Assembly: GCA_022578965.1 (NCBI GenBank)
Contig: MU400560.1
Location: forward strand, 62,001 to 126,000
Direction of reading: 5' to 3'
Length of the DNA: 64,000 bases
DNA from: Xylaria sp. FL1777
Lineage: Eukaryota; Ascomycota; Sordariomycetes; Xylariales; Xylariaceae
Position numbers and translations under genes: made by a program. The notes under the pieces are model-generated. The model was not told the DNA's origin, did not search any database, and saw nothing but the letters and a program-made list of their open reading frames with translations. Of the stretch, positions 1 through 12,600 are shown one piece after another (the first letter of the stretch is position 1; each line of letters starts with the position of its first letter).

Positions 1-3000
1 TCTTCGCTACGGTCTACTTTCAATGTAGATAGTAGATTATATGGATACACTATAGCCCAATTCAGCCAAACCACCACTCAAGGCTTGGCCGCATTGAATA
101 AGAACTGGGAAGTTTTTGTTTTCGAATATTATTATTACAATTATTTTACCTAAAAACTAAATTAGTTTTTCACAAGTCCGGTTTTGCGATTCAGGTATCA
201 TTGCTGGATGCTGGAGAGGGAGCTGCTACGCAATTAACCATTTCCTGCCCAGGGTGACGGCACAACACCAAGCTGACATGTCAAGGGATCGTTGTCTCAG
301 GGTTGAGGTGCCTTTCTGACGAGATACGCCGGTAGGCTTACACGTGTACGGTAATCTGGAATTACAGCTTAGTATGGGAGCCGGGCAACAAATATATTGG
401 GGAAGCGTGCAAGTAAACTCCGAGGCATGGCATTGCCTTGGCACCAGGGCTTTATACAGATCAGACTCATACCGGGCGGTAGAGTTAGCAGAGATGCCGT
501 ACACCAGACTCGCCACGACCATTCAGTCTATCGAGGAATCAATCAAAATTGGAAAGCCGGCCCTGCAGGCAACGCGAATCACGTTTTTCCCCAGATTGCC
601 CAGACACGCCGGTGCTTCTAGTGTACAGTACACTAGCACCACTAGCTAACATGAGGTTGCACGCCGTACTGCGTACCTCCGGCATCCTAGGTACGTGCTT
701 AGGCATGTCCATACGCATACTCAAGAGGTTGTTTTAGGTAAATCGTACAGAGGTACAGATCGCGCTCTACTTGGTCTAAATAGCATACCGGCAGGATCTC
801 ATGTCTTCGTCTACCTACCTAGCCTATCTACATTGTAGGAATGTACTGATGTAGGCAATGGTTACTAGTATCTATCGTGGGCTAGTACAGTTAAGGAAAG
901 TACCTCGAGGCACTTGGGTACGTAATAGGGTGGTATATACATACCTACTGCATGGGGACACTACCTAACCTTACATGTACATAGCACCTAACTCGGTGTG
1001 CTACAACTCAAAGTAACTGTAACAAAAACTAAAACCAAATAACATATTACATATTATATGCCGCGGTTTGATGCCATCCATGCTTTGAGATTGTACCTTC
1101 TTGTCTCGGAACCTGCTACGTGGCCAACATACACCACATCTTGAGTCTAGACGATGATGACCGTCCTGTCTTGCCTTGTCCTGTCACGGAGTCTCGGTGC
1201 TCATCAAGCAATACGTGCCTTAGGTTAGGCAGGCAGTCAGTCGACATTGACTCAACTGGGCCGCTCGGGTTGGCGGATTCTACCAACACCCATTTTCCAT
1301 TTTCCCAGAGGATGCTGTTTAGTGTGTGCAGTTAAGCGAAGACAACCTTACATCTACTGATCTTTCCGGGGTTACCGGGACAGAACAGCGTGTTTCCGAC
1401 AAACAAAGGAGGTAACAATACCCTGCTGTTTCGATGAACCTTTTTCCCGCGCTGTGTAAAAAGCCCTGGCTGCATAAATAACATAAATAATATAAATAAC
1501 AGTAATAAGGAGCGGACGCACATACATACCGCAACTGCAGCGAATGCAAACCCGTGGATGCTTGGCGGCGATCCGGATAGTGTACTGTATGAGTAAGTAG
1601 GATATTATCCCAAGACGCCCCCCAGACTTGTCAACCATCAAAGTCCCGAACTGGAGCCAAACTGGAGAAATGTGGAGAGGCTTCAGCACTTTGGAACGCC
1701 TCCCCGACACACAGGCTCACCGGGCTGTCCGATCCGCACGAGGCGAACATGCTGCTGGTTGGTCGACACGATGATTTTGCCTTTGCTTTCTCGCATCCTA
1801 CTCCCTGCCTAGTTGCTGTGTAGTCTGGGTACGTACACTACGTGTTTACTATATTCGCCTCCCGTTATTATTCTAGTTTTAGCTTTGACATTGCATCAAA
1901 AGGCACCAGGGATGAACAACAACAGTGCAATGCGAGCTTCGGACAGCTTCCGTCTTGCACCCTGCGACGCGCCGTCGAACCCGACGGGAATGTGTAATTT
2001 GGAACGTTTGGCTATGTCGCTCGCCGTTCTGGTCAGCCTAAGTGAAGCCTCCTCCACCTACCAGTAGGTGGTGTAAAGCACGCGATGCGCATGTATTCAG
2101 ATTCATTTCACCATGGGCGGATCGTAGGGTCTACTCCGCCCGGGAAGGATTGTTCGAAAGAATATTCTTTGCATGATTCCTGACGATAAAGGATGCCTAA
2201 TTGAGCAAAATGAACGAACATCAGGGGTCAAGGACCCAGCCGAAACCAGGCCTTGTCCTTCCTAACCTAGCGTAAACAGCTAAACTCGTCGACAGCAAGC
2301 CGGTTTTGTCTTCTAACTTCGGGCTTCGATCCCTTCTCCCTAACGTCGGCGAAATTATCGGATGTCATTCATTCCTCGGCAGGAGACTCTCATCTTGCTT
2401 ATGGTTGCTCGTTTCAGGCTTACTAAAATATAAGATTCCTACACAAAGTTGCCTCAGCTCACGCTCCCGAGCTCCGGCCCAAAGGGAGGGTGCTAAACGA
2501 TGTCTACCCTGACGAAAACGAATTGACATGTCAGGATCGTTATAGGGATGTTCGTGCACGTATCATGTTACGATGTCTACATACTACATAGAGTAGGTAC
2601 CTTACCACCTACATAAGGTACCCTTTCTCCCTCTACTCTATACTAAGAGTAGACCTAAACTAGCCGCGAAGGGTTTGGAGTGACGTCTCGGTATTTCCCT
2701 GTCGCTCTCCGTACAGCACATCAATAAAAACAGGGACAAGAGTATATATACGCAGAGAGAGAGAAGAGTGACCTGGTTGCCTCACACGTGGCCAATTACT
2801 CTACGGGACGATCTGGGTCGCATCCGCTCCTAGGGTATTTCCCAAAACAGGCAGAGCTGAATTCTCTCTATCTGGATAGGGTATCATTCCCCCCACGTCC
2901 CCTTTCCTCTCTCTCTGCCATGTTTCAATCCTTTGGATTCCTGTCGAAACAAACCCGCCATCACGAAATGCCAGGCCGGGCCCCACGCCTATTTCCAGGT

Positions 3001-4617
3001 AACAGCACTCTCTGGCCCAACAACTCCCGTCTTACGTTTCTTATTTGCAGGATGACGACGGCTATGCTGAACAACTCATCTCCCCTTCTCATGCCATCAT
3101 CAGGGGCTGTGGGGTAGCATCCAAACCCCCAGACAGACGCAGGAGAAACCTGTTGCCCCATATCCAGCAACCCGTTTGACCCGTGTCATCGGGAATCGCC
3201 CCCACGATGTATTTTTTGCTGCTCACCACCCGGAAACCTGCAGTCGTGAGCAAGAAAAGCCCAACCGTCGGATACCAACACCAACCCTCGACACTTCAGT
3301 GAACTACCTATACCCAATGCCACACTTCTCCTCTTGTATATGTATGTACATTCCAGGGCGAAGTTGCGGTGTGCTTGTTTAAACCTGCAAGCTGCAGCCC
3401 AGAAGTAGCGGTAGGCCAAGCTGAACGTAGACTCCCGCAACCACCTGTCGTTAACCTACCTCACTCGCTCTCACTCGCTCAATACTCCAACGAAGCTTTT
3501 CTAGTTTTGTTTACTCTGCTTGGGCCCCTACGCCCGTATTTCGGGTAGGTCAGTATTCAGGCGAGACTCATCATATGTGACTGGCCTACTTCTTCTCTCA
3601 CCAGCTCAACTAGCCGTCAATGCCCAAGGCGCACATCTCGTTCGACGGTCAACAGCTACCTAAGCTCGGTGTATCTGTCACAAATGATTGGTTGCTAGGT
3701 GACTACCTAGTTTCACCCTGACTCATCTCATCTACACTAGGTAGCCCACGACAACGAATACCGCCCTGGAGTCGCGAATGCTACGATCCGAGCTTACGTA
3801 GCCTCAGCTGATGGATGCCTGATAACACAAAGTCAAATCACTAAGAGGAAGAAGGAATTCCACCAAAAAAAAAGATTTCATCTCATTGCGGTGTACGAAT
3901 GTTGGCTGGCTTTGCACGGAAGACGATGGAAGGATCACACGTATTTTCGTTGCATGTTGCTGCTATGTTTAGAAAGGGATTAGATTGCTGCTGGGTTGTC
4001 AGCGGCATCTTACGAATAATACCGAGCATGTATGTATGTATGTCTCTGGCGTGAGCCATGTCATCATCGTTCTCTCGTCGCGAATCAGAAAAAACTTCTG
4101 TTTCCTGTTTTTTCCGGAGCGTTGGCGTCGAATTCAAAGTCCCTCAGGCTAGAAGATTTTCGTTGCTTATCTACATACGTAACATTGCAAGAAAGCTCTG
4201 CATGCTGTTTTTTCACCAGCTAGCTCGCCTCATGTCTTGATCTGTCGTCATTTGGGTAACTAAGCAAATCATTGGTGATTCCAGGAAGGATGGGCACGTG
4301 CCTGCCTGCTATTCTTCCATCCCCTATCCAGATCATGTGTAATCTCTCTTCATCTACTCGAGTCAGTTGGCATATAGAGTGAAGTGAAGTGAAGCGATGT
4401 AAAGTGAAGTGAAATCATTCGATAAAGTGAGACCTAATAGGCTAATATGTGCACACCGGCAATTTGCAACGCTTATACTATACCAAATACACCGTATACT
4501 ATACACGCTCGGACACCTACACAATCTCCATAGCCCACCTTCTCGAGTGCTTCTTCCTCTTCCTCTTCCTCTTCCTCTTCTCCCCTCTTGTGCCCACTCA
4601 CCCACTCGCTCGCTCGC
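1..4617. other. Intergenic region, no supportable gene
   Basis: I see no gene here. Open frames are short, overlap one another on both strands and lack splice-supported extensions. The stretch holds scattered copies of the TACCTA/TAGGTA word (for example around 2595-2645 and 3720-3745), a GTGAAGTGAA run at 4377-4412 and a CTTCCT microsatellite at about 4548-4580 just downstream of the next gene's stop. A possible small intron at about 2998-3050 (GTAACA to TTGCAG) is not joined to a convincing coding frame. Confidence 0.6.
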
Positions 4618-6949
4618 TCACAGCATCATAGTCTTAGGCCTCGGCCGCCGCGGTCGACGCCGTTCGCTCGGTCCCCTGGAAGGCGGCCCGGGCACGCCCG
4701 GAGGCCGTTCTCCCGCAAACGACGCGTCGCGGCCGCTGCCGTCTCCGTCTAAGGCACGAGGCCCCGTAGAACCTAGTGGGTGCCGTTGTTGGTCTTCCGT
4801 CAGCCGTTTACCAAAGGCATCGAGCCGTCGCCGCTGAGGCGACCCGCGATGCTGTCCTTGCTCTTGCTCTTTGTCTTGTTCTTTGTCTTGCTCTAGCCCT
4901 ACCTGATCCCGCACGCCCGAACCGGCCCTCGACTCCTGCGTTTCGCGAAGCCCGTCCCCCGAGGGAGGACGACGCGCGGCCATCGAATTCCGTCGCCTGG
5001 TGGTGGTCACCGGGATCTCGGCGGGGCCCCGCGTGCTCGGACTGCTGCTCTTGGAGCTGGGGTTCGTGCCGCTCCAGTGCGGGTCCGGCTCCTTGTCTGA
5101 CAGCCCGCTTGCCTCGCTGTCGGTGGGGATGGGAAGGGTGTATCGGGCTTGCCCCCCGGAAGAAAGAGGAGGAGGGGGGGGGCGTGTATCCTCGCGACTA
5201 CTCCCCGCGCTGCTTCCCGTCTTTGGGAGCTCCGATAGCGGACTTACTCCCCGCGACGTGGATGTGTCCTTGTTGGGAGATGGGGTCCCTTCCTTGGCGC
5301 CTGGCTTGTCGCTCGGCGGACACCAGTCGCGCGAGCAGTGTAGTCCGGAGCATAAGGTGCAGTAGATATAGGCACAACGTCTGTTGCACTGGTGGATGCG
5401 CGGCTCTGATCGTCGTGATTCTGGGTGTGTTTCTGTGGTGTTGCTCTCGTGGGCTGTGGCGTTTGCTTCGATTTGTTTCTGCCTGCCGTTAGCGCTGAGT
5501 GCTATCTGAGCGGAATGAAACCATATATATATATATATGTGTGTGTGTATCCTTCATCGTCAACGTCCTAGAGACGTTGCCGTGGTATATATGAAATGAA
5601 GCTTCTTCTAGAACTATATATTCTCTATTTCCGTCGGGAGTTTTGGTTATATTTTGGAAAACTTACAACTTTATCAGACGACTTTCCACCCGAGTCCCGT
5701 AGATACACATAGCTCGTGCGCTTATTGTCTGGGCCTGGAGGCTGAACGGGTGGTGATCGTGATCTCGTAGAGGGTGCCACTGGAGCGATGCCGCCATCTT
5801 GCCGAGTCCCTGTGCTCTGGTCACTGGAGTGGCCATCCGTAACATCATCAGACGTCTTAAACGACACTCTATTGCGCCGAGGAATATACTCGACACTATC
5901 AGCGACCAAGCCGTCAGGTCCAAATGGTGATGCCCATGGTGCCTCTGACTGGCCGGTCCGCTCGACAGGACTCGTACGTCGCCTTTCTCTCCGCTTATCG
6001 CCCAAGGTCCGATCCTTGGTAGCTTCGGCGTGTGAATGCGGTCTAATCGCATGAGCAATTTGCCGCTGGATCTCCTCGGACGCGGCAAGCATCGCGTTAT
6101 TTGGGTCAGGCACTCCGGATTCGTACGTGGTTCCATGCTTTCTTTGGTGCTCGGCGAGCTCGGTGCTCGCCTTCTTGGCCATTGGCAGCAGGTTCTTCAG
6201 CTGCTCTAGCAATGATGCACTGCTCGCTCAATACAGGTTAACGACTACCCCCCCACGGGCCGTTTATTATCATTAGAGCGAATTTGCCGGCAGAAAAAAC
6301 ACGTACGTGCGCGTGTCGTCCTTCATGGCCGCTTCTTCCCACGCGAACAGCGTCGACATGCAGTTCACCGTTAGCGCGGCTATCTGGAGACTCAGACGCA
6401 GGTCTTTGATGTCGGGCTTGTCGAGAAGATACTTGATCCTCTCTAGGAGACCCTCTGTGCAAATTTAAGTCAATGAGTATCTCCGGGGACGGAATATTGA
6501 GTTGCATGGGAGGCGTAGATTTACTTGGCAGATAGTGTTATATCCGACGTTGCGAGAAACGGTATAAGAAAGGGAGTGAAAGGAAATACAATGTGATATC
6601 ACATACCCAACGGCGTCATATTTCCCTTGGTCAGCACCGCGAAGCGATCGACCAGGTATTCCATCTTATCGCGGACATAAGTGCACTGCTGCTCGATCTC
6701 GGAAACCATCTTCTCCCGCTTCCTCTGATCTCTCCTCTCCGTGTTCTGGACGGGGCGATCTGCGAGCTCGGTGAAGGAGTTCAATAGACAGGTGAAATTC
6801 GACGTCTCCATCAGAAAACACTGGACCTCATGCGGAGCCCGGCGCATGACCTTGAGATGATGCCGCAGATTCGTGGTGAGCTTCACAAGCTCGCTCGTCA
6901 GCTGAGAGACGGCGCCTGCGGCGCCGATGATGGATAATGACTCTGCCAT
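4618..6949 (-). CDS. Protein with fungal STAND/PigL_N-like N-terminal helical domain and Cys-rich C-terminal exon
   Basis: Four exons on the minus strand: 6949-6607, 6454-6307, 6219-5667 and 5505-4618, together 643 codons with all phases matching (donors GTATGT, GTACGT, GTAAGT; acceptors CAG). Residues 1 to about 190 resemble the alpha-helical N-terminal region of fungal STAND/NACHT-type and PigL_N proteins: a start M-A-E-S-L-S-I-I-G-A-A-G-A-V, then a helix bundle with L-T-K-G-N, a K-Y-L-L-D-K-P-D-x-K-D-L-R-L-S-L-Q segment and an L-L-E-Q-L-K-x-L-x-P helix. The rest is polar and probably disordered. The last exon is open for 295 codons and has no ATG until about codon 175, so it must be reached by splicing. 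It contains six cysteines at residues 388-410 (C-x3-C-x4-C-x2-C-x4-C-x4-C) and then Arg/Pro/Gln-rich sequence. If the third intron is retained, a 361-residue product ends at 5625. The function is unknown; homologous N-termini occur in fungal self/non-self recognition proteins. No NTPase or repeat domain follows. Confidence 0.72.
5506..5666 (-). other. Third intron of the STAND-like gene with TA/TG microsatellite
   Basis: The donor is GTAAGT at 5666-5661 and the acceptor CTCAG at 5510-5506. A GTTGACGA sequence near 5565 could be the branch site. An alternating (TA)n(TG)n tract lies at 5523-5549, inside the intron and close to the acceptor. Both flanking exons are in phase 0, which supports the splice. 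Confidence 0.6.
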
Positions 6950-8403
6950 CGCAGATATACTTTACCTCCAGCAACAGCTAACCGGCTAGCTTGCTCAAAG
7001 TAGAGGAAGTACAATTTATAAGAGATCGACGTCCAGGGATACCGAGTTTGCGGTTGTTGTTTTTTTGGCCGGCGCGATGAAGATTTTCTCGAGACTCATC
7101 CCTTTCTAAATAGCATCGCATCGTATCCATGCTTATTGTTGTGCAGACACCCTCCAGCCTGCTTCTCAAGTCACGCTACTTTTTGTATGTAGGTCGCCCC
7201 GGGGAAAACCGAGGGGGTGGGCAGGAATGCCAATTATTCGCTACAGACGTGCGCTGCCTGCTACGACGTTGCTCCCCCCCGCTCGGATAGCAACGCAGGG
7301 GCTTTGTTTTCCTTTGATAGTATACATGCCTCCGTTGATTGGTTATCAGGCGTTCTGACCAGCTCAAAGCATTGTTTTGCTTTTGTTTCGACTGTCTTCC
7401 GAGCGCTCGGCTTGGCCATGCCGCAGTATTATTTTGTTTCGCGCAATTGCAAGCTACGGCCTGTGATTGATTGCCTAGGTAGACAAACAAAATTTACATC
7501 CTCAGCTGATTGGGGGTTTTGACAAACTTCGAGATTGAATTCATATTATGTTGCTGTTCGATGTCGCCATGGCCGGGCAACGCCGACAGTTAATGAGATA
7601 GCCTAGACCCGAACTGAACTTATACGCATGACTGAACTACACACATGACGAGAAATGCGCCTCAAGGTTTGGTTTATACCAATAGAAATAATGAAATGAG
7701 GATGCCGAGACCTACACTAGATCTTATAGGTCCTTTATCTGCTTCACACTAGAACAGCTAAAATACGCTTATTCTGCACTTGACAATATGAGATTTCCTT
7801 TTATCTGTTGATATGGATGACATACAGAGTAACACCCCAGTCTTTATCACTGGCTCAGAAACATTGTTTCTCGAACTCATGAATTCCTACGCATGGGCTT
7901 GCTCCTTCGCACACTACTACTATGGATATTAGTCTTACAGGACGACATGCTACGGTTATTTTCGCGATGCAATGAGAAGTTTACTTGAATCAATATGCAC
8001 GGACTATTAGAGTCCTATCGGCTGTAGAGTGGATACCTACCTAAGTACTTGTTGCGAAGCTCATGACCAAGAGACTTACCCGGGAGTAACAGAGTTGCCG
8101 AGGCACAACCGTCATTGTAGCTGTCACCACACGCTTATGAATGACAATGCGAATTTATGAGAGCAACAACTTCACATCAAGTTTACCAAGTTAAGTAAAC
8201 GGCACATTGATCACGCAGAAGAAAACACTGGAATAAGACAATTCTTAAAAATTTCACTTTACCTGGGAAACAAGCAATCGTAGGATATAAGCCTCTCAAT
8301 TTGTTGTATTGCTTGAAAACCATAGGTTACCGCAAAGTAGTAGTCGTCTTCGTTAAGACGGAAAAAGCGAGAGAGAAAGCGACGAGAAACTCAATCACCA
8401 AAC
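6950..8403. other. Intergenic region between divergent genes
   Basis: This is the shared upstream region of the minus-strand STAND-like gene and the plus-strand GST-like gene. I see no coding region or RNA gene. A CT/G-rich stretch at 7190-7290 and ATTGG at 7337 could be promoter elements, but nothing is decisive. Confidence 0.55.
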
Positions 8404-9275
8404 ATGGCGCCGTCTCCAGACTTACCGATCGTGCTCTACCACTACGATCTCTCGCCCTACGCCAAACGAGTCATCTGGTATCTGACTCTGCGCAAGATCC
8501 CGTACTCACAATGCGTAAGTCTCGCTAGCCTACGTATCAAACCTACGTTACCACGAATTCTCCTTCTTCTTCCTCATAGCTAAATTCACACGCACACGCA
8601 CACGCACCCTATCGGATATAACTAACCCACCATCTCAAACAGCTCCAACCACGCATCCTGCCCCGTCCAGACCTATCTCTCCTAGGCGTCTCGTACCGCC
8701 GGATCCCGGTCCTCAGCATCGGCCGCGACGTGTACCTCGACACGCGCCTGATCATCGCAAAGCTAGAGACCCTCTACCCGCCCAGCGCAGCGCACCCGGG
8801 CATCAGCGGCCGCGCCGCCGGACGCCCCGAGCACACGGCGCTGGAGCAGCTGATGGCGGCGCGCACCATCGAAGGCGACCTCTTCACGCGCGGCACGCAG
8901 AGTTTCCCGCCGGGCGCCTTCGCGGCCGACCCGGCGTTCCTGCGCGACCGCACGGCCCTAATCACCGGCGTCACCACTACTACTGCTACTACACCGCCAC
9001 CATTCTCCGCCGAGGTCATAGCGCGCCAGCGGCCTGCCGCCCTCGCCGTCCTGAGGCGCTGGACGCGCTGGCTTGAGGAGGGCTTGCTCGCCGACGGACG
9101 CCCCTGGATCCTGGACTCCAATGCCCGCGGCGCCGGCGGCCCCTCGCTGGCTGACATCGAGGCCGTCTGGGTGCTGCATTGGCTCAGGGCCGCGCTGCCG
9201 CGCGAGGTGCTGGGACCCGAGACCACGCCGAGGGTCGCGGCGTGGATGGAGCGGTTCCGTGGCGCTGTGGGGAGC

Positions 9276-9308
<33 letters not shown>

Positions 9309-9620
9309 AGCGTGCTGGGCGAGGACGCTGCGAGGCGGATTGTCGCGGCCCCGTTTGCCGAGGCCGAGGGCGAGGTCCGTAGCGGCGACCCCTTTGTCGA
9401 TGCCGCCGGGTTGAGGAAGGGGGCGGTCGTGAGGATGTGGCCGACTGATTATGGCTTTTCGCATAAGGATGTTGGGAAGCTCGTTGCCGTTGATGATGGG
9501 GAGTTTGTTATTGAGAGCGAGGGGGCTTTTGGGAGTGTGAGGATACATGCTCCTAGACAAGGGTTTACGATTTCTGGGGAGGAGGGGAAGAAGAAGATAG
9601 GTGTGGCTTCTAAGATATAG
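8404..9620 (+). CDS. Glutathione S-transferase-like protein
   Basis: Two exons, 8404-8514 and 8643-9620, give 362 residues; the intron (GTAAGT to AAACAG) is phase 0. Residues 1 to about 85 form the thioredoxin-fold GST N-terminal domain: a beta strand I-V-L-Y-H-Y, then S-P-Y-A-K-R-V at the start of helix 1, I-P-Y-S-Q-C, and the conserved cis-Pro region R-R-I-P-V-L followed by D-T-R-L-I-I. An all-helical GST C-terminal domain follows to about residue 215. A Glu-Pro dipeptide run encoded by a GGAGCC repeat (about 9280-9310) separates it from a C-terminal extension of about 100 residues (R-K-G-A-V-V-R-M-W-P-T-D-Y-G-F) seen in some fungal GST-like proteins. The usual catalytic Tyr/Ser is replaced by a Ser-Pro-Tyr motif, so activity toward glutathione is plausible but unproven. 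The product is expected to be cytosolic. Exon 2 is markedly GC-rich in its first 700 bases. Confidence 0.85.
9280..9310 (+). repeat. GGAGCC microsatellite in the GST-like gene
   Basis: The hexamer GGAGCC is repeated about five times and encodes an alternating Glu/Pro linker. It is in frame, so length changes would not disrupt the gene. Confidence 0.85.
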
Positions 9621-12600
9621 GGTATCTTTTCATTCTTGAAGATGGAGATGTATGAGACTCGGTATCTACTTGTTTTGTTATATGCATCTATTGTATAGAT
9701 AAGTCGCCGAAGGCAATCTTTATGCCTATAAGTAGAAGCGTATTGAGTCTTAATAGGTAGTCCATTTTAAAGATGAGAGCGACTCCAACACGGGTAGATA
9801 AAGCCTAGGTAGGGGATGGGCATCTAGGTATATTTGAATCATTATACTCCGTACGCTCAGCTGTCACCTACGATGGGAGATAGAATATAGTCGGTCCTCA
9901 AGTCAATAAGCACTCAAGCTTTGGAATATATGTCAAGTCAATTGATCTGGTGTCTATGTATGTATTTCAAATGCGATTATGAAGGTCTACACGGCTATTT
10001 GTCTACTTAGTATTAACCTCCGAGTTCGTAAAACAGCCGATGTCGTTCTGGATATTGATACGACGATAGGTTGTCGAGGAGCCAAAAGGGCGTGGGGGGT
10101 TGTATTACCATGTATTACCCCTGATTGGCCAAAGTGGCTCTCGTTAACTCCGAAGAGAGCTCGCAATCTGCCGCCCGGGAAGCCTTCCCTTCTGTCTCTT
10201 TTGCCGATCCACTTTTGCCGACCATGTCGCGCGATGACGACAACGGCTGAAGTGTGTTGGGGTGACACGGAATGCCACCTTACGATGCACAGTCCTGCTC
10301 GTACCATTCGAGAAGCGGCCCTGTCCCATGTCCCAGGCCAACTCGCGGGGTGGCTGGCGCAGCTATTTGTCTACGAGCAGAAAAGATACTGCGGACCTGA
10401 GACCGAGAGAGTCTTATTGGTTCACTTCGTCGCAGACAAGTAGGTACGGTACGGTGCTGCATGCGGTGCTGGGAGAGTAATCTCTAATACCTGTACCCAA
10501 CCCCGGACTCCCGTCCCCATCGCGCGCGCGATTGGTGTACTTACAATATACTAGGTGTGTAGGCCTGTAGACAGGGCCTGCTAAGCGACATAAGCTTTGA
10601 GGCACCGTCACAGAGCATTTAGCGGGGAAGGACGTGCTGCAGCTGCAGGGCGTTGCGTCATCAGGGAGGGACAGACGTGTGCGGGCGGGTTGTGTTGGTT
10701 TGTGTGGTTTGCTGTGTTCGTCTCCATACCACGAGTTTAGCACTTTCGGTGAAAGAGTGCTACAATTAATAATCCAAGGTCAGTTAGTTACCTGGGTACC
10801 TACCTAGGTATGTCAACTGCTGCCATACTACATCCAATAGACAGATAGACAGAAAGTGGCAACATGTCGACAGCAAATGGAAATGGCAATCTGGGTTATC
10901 AGGCCTGGTCAAGATGCAGGGATCCGGCAACTCAACATTCGCCGTTTAAGTAGGGTAGTATGTGTAGACTGCACTGCTTGGTTGCACTCGACAGTTGAGT
11001 GTTGTGAGGCTTTGAATCTGTACATTTTTCTGGATGATACCATGTGGTAGGGGAGGGATGGGGATGGTGTGCGAGGGAGGTGTGTTGCTGGTAGGTATGT
11101 GTACAGGAGGTCTTCTGCTAGGGATCTGATTAGGTATTGGAGGAATGGCCTGCGCACAGTTCGTGCAGACCAGGCTGACACTGGGCGAGTACTTCACGAA
11201 GCCCGCTTTAAAAGAAATGACGTAACGTTGTCTCGACATGATCCTTGCACACTACGCAGTATGAACTGGAGCCCGACAACTCAGTCTCACATCCTCCTTT
11301 ATTCTCCCCTTCATTGTAGTGTCCTCAGTGAAGATGCACAAGGGGCGACGAAAGATGGTCGATACGAGCCGCTCTACTAAACCTACAGGAATCTACATAT
11401 ACATGTAGCTATCATACAGGAAGCACATGCTGATAGGTAGATGTAATGGACCTACGGTAGTGCACTCGCCATGTGTACGCTAGTGCACTTTGTGCATCGA
11501 TTGGAAGCAGATGAAGACCGTTTGTAAGCATATGTAGATGATGTAAACTGCCCATCTCATCTACGAAGTAGTTAGTGCATGTATGCGTATGGTACCTTGC
11601 TTGCCTAAATAGTCTCGCAGGTCTATCACCGAAAACCAACGCAGTGTAGTGCCGCCCTAAGTAAGACTGCCTCGAGGGTACAGTAGAAAGTACAGTAGAA
11701 AGGATTGAGAGGATCTCATCGTATGAGCAGCAACCAGAAATTATCAACGAAGGCGCACCGACAGCCCCCCCTTGCGTCTGGGTAGCTAGGATAGGTCATA
11801 CTATGTAGGCTTCTGATACGCCTTTTTTTGCCTTTGGTGTGTCGGTTTCTCATTTGTCAGACACGCGGTCTAGAAGGATTGACGAAGAAGCTTGTCTCCA
11901 CAACCCACACGGTCAGTTTCTGGCCGGTGCTGCAGTGTATTGCGTATTAGCAGTCAGAGTTGCTACCGGAGGCCTTGGCAAGGTAACTTCCGGGCTGGCT
12001 TAAGTACTTCTTCTTTTTTTTTTTTTTTCTCTCTTTCTCCCTATGTCCATTCCCAGCGGCTCACGGTGCCATCCGGCCCGTCTCATTCGAAGAGGCCCCG
12101 ATCGCTCAATTTGCCACGTTCGAAGGAAGATGCGGGACAGAAACACAGAAACGCGGGACTCTCTGAAAGAAGACAAGTCCCGCTTGTTTTCTGGCAGCCA
12201 CAAAATGATCAAAGCCAACTTTTGAACTTATCTAACCCGCATTGGACACGCCTCGGCTTGCCAATAGGAAAGAGAATTGGTGCTTTTTGTCCTGCCGCTT
12301 TTATGCTAGCGTCTTTCTTGGCTCATCGAACCGTTTGAATCGCGATCACTTCGAATCCTCCGGCCAATCACGACATCCACAATCCTTGGTGCAGTTGACC
12401 CAGTGGCCCAACCACTGTAGTTTCATCACGATCCCTTCCCGCTGCGTTTGCTGATAAGTGACCAAAGGACAAGCAGCTATCCCGGGATATCAGCATACAG
12501 CATACAGCATACACTCAGATATGTGTATAGTAAAGCCGTAGGGGTTATCTGTGGTTAGTTCCTACACTAGGTTACCAACGGAATATCAATCATGCTGGTG

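Noticed and set aside
2900..3120. Possible two-exon gene around a GTAACA...TTGCAG intron
   Set aside because: The joined frame is short, lacks conserved motifs and has no further exons.
4776..5492. 238-codon plus-strand frame in GC-rich DNA
   Set aside because: It is antisense to the last exon of the STAND-like gene; composition is Arg/Ala/Leu biased and there is no splice or motif support.
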